Shown here piece after piece: positions 14,601 to 19,084 of a DNA stretch of 19,084 nucleotides. The stretch covers positions 1 through 19,084 of the forward strand of contig JADGJG010000462.1 in NCBI GenBank assembly GCA_027596195.1, written 5' to 3'. Numbering within the stretch: the first letter of the stretch is position 1; each line of letters begins with the position of its first letter. The notes under the pieces are model-generated. The model was not told the origin of the DNA. It made no database searches and saw only the letters and a list, made by a program, of their open reading frames with translations. The position numbers and the translations under genes are program-made. The DNA comes from Podochytrium sp. JEL0797. Lineage: Eukaryota > Chytridiomycota > Chytridiomycetes > Chytridiales > Chytriomycetaceae.

Positions 14601-17600
14601 CACCATTAGAAACTTTTACAAGCGACGAATTCCTGGAAAAGAAGCATGCACAGGCGCTGTGGCACAATAAACTGACCACTGTCTTAAAACAACTTTCCAA
14701 GCGCGTCGTCACACACCCTAGAACGGCGGAATCGCTGTCCACACTAACCCGAGTTCCAAAGCAACCCAAATCCCCTGAATCACCAAGTCTGAACATCACC
14801 TCACACAACGTGAACGGAATTCGCCGTGCACTAATCCGGTTCGCAGAAAACACAAAACAGGAGCCTCAAAACTCCCTCCGACTGCTGGAGGAATACCTTG
14901 ACTCACAAAAATGTAGTATCATTTGCATCCAAGAATCTCGACTTGGCAAAAGAGCGGACAAAGTCACCAAAGCCCTCGAAGACCTCCAGAACTGGAACCA
15001 CCACTCATGCGACCCCAGATCAGGTCACTCCGGCGTCATGATGCTATGGCGCAAGGACCTCAACGGATACGCCAAATCTCACGCAATCCCTGGACTAGCT
15101 GACAACGCTCAACACAAGTCCGAAGGACGCATCATCACGCTATACCTAGGCGACATCGCCATCGTAAATACGTATGTGCCTAGCGGATCACGAGACCCCG
15201 AAAGACAGGAATATAAAATGCAATTCTTGAAGGATCTCAAAACACACTGTGAGGACCTGAGAAAGAGCCATCTGGTCTTCCTTATGGGAGACCTCAACAT
15301 TGCACCAAAACCCGAAGACGTTTCACCAGTCGTTACCAAAGAGGAGTTAAACACCCATTTCGTGTCCACAATAACACCTGAGGAACGCGAATGGTTCTCA
15401 ACCATGATGGATAACTTTCACGACGGGTTCCGCGCGAAACACCCAGACACGCTCGGCGCCACTTGGCTCATGCCCGGCATCAACGGACGGGATTACCCGT
15501 TCTGGCGCATCGATCACATTTTGGTGGACAACCGAATCAACGCAGAAGATTTTGACATTCGAGTGGATACACAAAACCCCATCAGTGACCATATGAGGAT
15601 CGAGATGAACATTAAATTGAATAACGTACAAGGGTTCAGCATCCCAGACTCGATTCATGTCGATAAAAGCAACTGGCTTGACGCTGAACAAGAATACCAC
15701 ACGTTCGTATTCGAGAACGCATCTCATCAGAGCCTCGTGGTACCCCTCCAAGGTTTGGATACCTCTCAAGTCAAACAACTACAACTCGCGGACCCACTTT
15801 GGGGACCACTCGTGAGATTCAAGCTCGGCGAAGTCCCGAATGATAAAGAAGAGTTCGAAAAACTCACGAAGGCAGGCAATAACTTGATCCTAGACCAGAA
15901 CGGAATCCTATTTCATGTCTCAGAAATCTACACCCAAGTCATCAGACGTCTCCCCGCCCGCATCGCACTTTGCGTCCCCGACGGGATGCGCCGCGCGGTA
16001 CTCGAAATGATGCATGATGATCTCTACTCAGGCCATGTTGGATTCTCTAAGGTAAAACCCACAATCTTCGACCGATTCTATTGGCCCACAATGTACAAGG
16101 ATTTGAAAAACCACATCGACTCCTGTGAGACCTGTCAAAAGTCCAACGACAACGCCCGAAAAATCGGCCATATCCACCCGATCCCCATTGGCTCACACCC
16201 CTGGGAACGAGTATACGTCGACTTCATGGGTCCACTGAGACCTGATGCGGAAGAAAATACATATGTTATGGTTGTCGTTGACACCTTCACCAAATGGGCA
16301 GAGGCCGTCCCACTCCCTGACCTCCAAGGCCCCACAGTCGCTAGAGCCCTAGTGGAACAAGTTTTCTGCCGCACAGGAGTACCTGCGATCATTCACTCTG
16401 ATAATGGACCACCATTGAACGACGAACTGATGTTCTTCCTCAGTCGCGCGTTCGGATTCTCCAAAACCTTCTCAGCCCCATACTGGCCTCGCGCGAACGG
16501 ACCAGTCGAAAGACTGATCAAGACATTATCACAAAATATCCGCGCGTATATCGACAAATACGAACATGACGACTGGAGCACAATTCTCCCTTACGTTCTC
16601 TTTGCGTACAGAACGCACGTTCACAAAACCACAGGAGAAACCCCATTCTTCATGTACCACGGAAGAGATGCCAGGCTACCCTCAGACATGTTCTTCGGTA
16701 TAGACCCAGCTGACATCCTCGCAGTTCCGGTGGGAACCAACAACACCAATCAGACAACCCTGAGCTCGGATATGGCCTTCGAACCACAAGGACATGGACC
16801 AGAGCCCGAGACAACCAACAGAACCCAAACCAAACGAGGACTCGTTCCCCGTGTAGTTGTTTCCACATTCACAAGCATCAACCAGTTCTTAAGCAAACGA
16901 TGCGGAAACCTTCTTTACGGATACCCCACAGAACAGGAACCATACAAAACACTGGCAGATCTTTTTGAACGATTTGATATGGATATTCTGTACCTTGTGA
17001 TCAACCCGAAAACAAAGATGGTGCCCCGATACCCACTGCCGAGCAGTTTCTATCTCAAAGATGGAACCCGAATCAATCTCCACAATCACATGTACCGATT
17101 GGATCCTACTACACAAAGGCCACTGATTACCAACTTCAGACAGAAAGCGAAAAGGCTAGTCATGGTCTACACGCGTAATAAACAAACCCTCGACTTCGGC
17201 GATGCCGAGAACGTGGATATGGACACCGTCTTCGGAAATGAACTCAACCCGGTTCCTCGACTGTTCACAGACAACGCAGGAGTAACCCGGTGCGCTCATA
17301 GAACACACAAAGCCGACGGAAGTTTTAAAGATTCTCTCGAAATCATTATCGACGCAACAAAACCAGAGGTGTTCTGTGCAAATGCCAAACCACTGACCTC
17401 AAGAATGACGGGACAATTTGTCCAAATCAAACTCCCAGAATACTCAATCGAGACTAACTCCGGAGAAAAATACTCCCTTTACACGTCGGATGACCCCGAC
17501 TTGATGGAAGTCGAGAGAAATACAGCTCTGGAAGATAACCCATCCCCCTCAACGGAAGAAGCCAAACGCAATGCCATCGAACGCATGCTTCGCGGACTCC

Positions 17601-18994
17601 AAATAGCAAACTCCTACGTCCGAGAAAAAGTGGCGGAAGCACAAGCAGCTCAGTCCAAAAAATCACAAGAAGAAAACAAGGATTCATACACATTCACAAA
17701 GGGCGATTCCGCGTGGCTCGCAATCCCGATCCAAGTCGAAGCACAACGCCTCGGAATCGGAAAGAAGTTCATAGCCAGATGGTCAGGTCCCGTAAGAATA
17801 ATGGAACAAATCAACCCACAGAGGTACGTAGTTATGGAAACATTCCCCGGAAAACAAGTAGCCATGCGAGAAGTCCACAAAAGTTGCCTGAGACCCCTCA
17901 CGGTCAGATTACCCGTTGATAGCGCCGAAGAGGCCCTGAAACTCGCTGGAGAAGAATACACGGAAGCATACGCCCGCCTACTAGAGTCTGAGGTCCTCTC
18001 ACGACGACCCACAGGGAAACAGCAATCAGCAATTGGAACGCACCCTCTCTTCCTGAAGAAATACGACCCAGACTACGTACCCGAGGAAGAATATAACCCG
18101 TTGATGTGGATCGAACACATCAAAGACATAAGACGCGACCCTGTGACAGGAGGATTCCAGTACAGAACAAAGTGGAAATCGTTTAGCAACAAGCACAACA
18201 CGTGGCAACTTGAAAAAGACATGCCTCACGAGTACATCAAAAACTTCTGGGATAACTATGAGGACCAACGAATAGCCAGAAAATGGCGACAATGGTACCA
18301 AAAACAACAAGAAGGGACAAAGGACCCTAAACCACCTCCCAGAGAGCCGCTGGAGACCAAAGAGCCTCAATTGGAGGTCACAACTTCGAAAAAACCTCAG
18401 CCAACAAGGATCCGACCCCGGCAGACCAACTCACCAGTAGTTGACCAAAATGCTGAGCGAGCAGAGCGCATCCGGAGACGGAGTGCACTAAGAACTGAGA
18501 TCATCGAAGAACCTATTGACACAGAAATGGCTGAGGCCACACCAGAAGTGGTCGAGACAGACACTGGCGAGACCACAGAAGACCAGAGGGAACACAATGT
18601 TGTTTTAAATCCCAACAGACTAAAACGCATTGAGAACCCTCTGAAGAAACAAAAAACCTTGCAAGGATCAATCTCTATCGACCCCAACGGTTTTTCGGAA
18701 CAACCCTCGTTCCACGCCACATACGGCGGCATTCGGACACGATCCGGACGAGTCCTCACAGACCAAAGAGACAAAGATGTGCATGCACTCTTAGAATCTA
18801 AACGATTGAATGGACATAAGTCAACTATTGTTCAAGACCTAAACTTACAACCGGGAAAACATGATGAACCATCCGAAATTTTAAACAAACAAGTCAAGAA
18901 ACGAATGGCGGATGAGATTAGCAATCTCTCCTTCGAAGAACTTATGTTCTTCTTCAACGAAAAAGATACACACCAAATCTTACTCTGTACTTGA
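11654..18994 (+). pseudogene. Gag-less Pol remnant, intact frame without its own start
   Basis: The frame opens after a TAA at 11651-11653 that is created by the junction. It runs unbroken to the TGA at 18992-18994 (about 2446 codons). No ATG lies near the left edge, so if real it is a 5'-truncated fragment with no obvious way to be translated alone. Motif positions: DTGAS 12068, YVDD 13718, RNase H about 14147-14522, EEP 14786-15627, integrase Asp 16220, Asp 16400 and Glu 16508, unrecognised insertion 16719-17549, chromodomain about 18095-18265. Compared with copy 1 there are four amino-acid changes, all in the first 45 residues (A to V, P to S, S to P, I to T). No disabling mutation is visible. 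Confidence 0.8.
14786..15627 (+). other. EEP endonuclease domain, second copy
   Basis: Same sequence as 7359-8200. The catalytic codons are displaced by exactly 7427 bp: Asn 14807, Glu 14933, Tyr 15173, Asp 15290, Asp 15512, and Asp-His at 15587-15592. Because the units are otherwise identical here, this copy is not independent evidence of conservation. Confidence 0.85.
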
Positions 18995-19015
18995 TGGGAC
19001 AAGTACCCTGACTTC

Positions 19016-19025
19016 AAAAAAGGGG
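19016..19025 (+). promoter_or_regulatory. Polypurine tract, second copy
   Basis: AAAAAAGGGG, 21 nt after the second TGA, identical to the tract at 11589. Confidence 0.6.
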
Positions 19026-19030
19026 CCAGA

Positions 19031-19084
19031 TGTCGGAATCTACACCAAAATAGACCCTTATTTTGATATTCCAACGATAAGTTC
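19031..19084 (+). repeat. 3' LTR fragment, second copy (ends at window edge)
   Basis: The same 54 bp as 11604-11657, stopping at the same base, which is here the last base of the window. The window therefore cannot show whether the LTR continues normally after this copy. Confidence 0.5.

Larger units (their letters stand above)
11658..19084 (+). repeat. 7427-bp direct repeat, unit 2
   Basis: It is head-to-tail with unit 1 and the same length. By eye there are 10 substitutions, all between 11697 and 11932, and none found afterwards. The last base of the window is the last base of the unit. Confidence 0.97.
11658..19084 (+). mobile_element. Second, 5'-truncated copy of the same retrotransposon
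   Basis: It lacks any LTR, Gag, capsid and zinc knuckle on its left side. It keeps the linker, protease, RT, RNase H, EEP, integrase, chromodomain, polypurine tract and the same 54 bp of LTR. Its left edge is joined directly to the cut LTR of copy 1, with no target-site duplication or filler. It may be real or an assembly product. Confidence 0.75.

Noticed and set aside
1..19084. CRISPR arrays, tRNA or rRNA genes
   Set aside because: No regularly spaced short repeats, cloverleaf-type sequence or rRNA-like conserved stretches were seen on reading either strand.

Overview
The window is eukaryotic and is dominated by one unusually large Ty3/gypsy-type (chromovirus-like) LTR retrotransposon. It is present once as a long copy with an intact Gag-Pol frame, and again as a directly repeated, 5'-truncated Pol copy. 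Short introns with fungal-type splice signals, a pyrimidine-rich stretch in the upstream region, C-ending codon preference and a chromodomain-bearing Ty3/gypsy polyprotein suggest a filamentous fungus, perhaps a basidiomycete. This host guess is weak, and nothing in the window identifies a species.

Layout. 1-130: a probable terminal exon of a minus-strand host gene (97 down to 23). 131-1001: non-coding, with a (TTTTG)n run, three tight palindromes, a 37-nt pyrimidine tract, a 26-nt poly(A) run and a TATA-like box. 1002-1810: best read as a small spliced gene with a 68-nt intron at 1390-1457, an Ala/Pro-rich tail, a TAA at 1808-1810 and an AATAAA at 1851. Its first exon shares a reading frame with the downstream polyprotein, so an unspliced reading gives a misleading single frame of 3521 codons. 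1811-2351: open in the Gag frame but without an ATG. 2352-11567: the Gag-Pol polyprotein. Then come a polypurine tract, 54 bp of a 3' LTR, and at 11658 an abrupt jump back to a sequence equivalent to 4231. From there a second 7427-bp unit runs to the last base of the window.

Gag-Pol order: Pro-rich Gag N-terminus with decapeptide repeats, capsid-like helical region, CCHC knuckle, linker, aspartic protease (DTG), reverse transcriptase (YVDD), RNase H, an APE1/ExoIII-like EEP endonuclease domain with its recognisable catalytic motifs present, integrase (HHCC, then D-D-35-E), about 277 residues of unrecognised sequence, GPY/F-like module, chromodomain, and a long basic/acidic tail. Gag and Pol are in one frame with no frameshift or stop.

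The most notable biology is the AP-endonuclease-like domain lying between RNase H and integrase of a Ty3/gypsy element. Such domains are usual in non-LTR elements, and I know of no standard gypsy lineage with one at this place. The most notable structural point is that the 7427-bp direct repeat ends exactly at the window end, and that all 10 substitutions I could find between the units lie in the first 275 bp of the second unit. That pattern fits a collapsed-repeat assembly path at least as well as a real tandem duplication.
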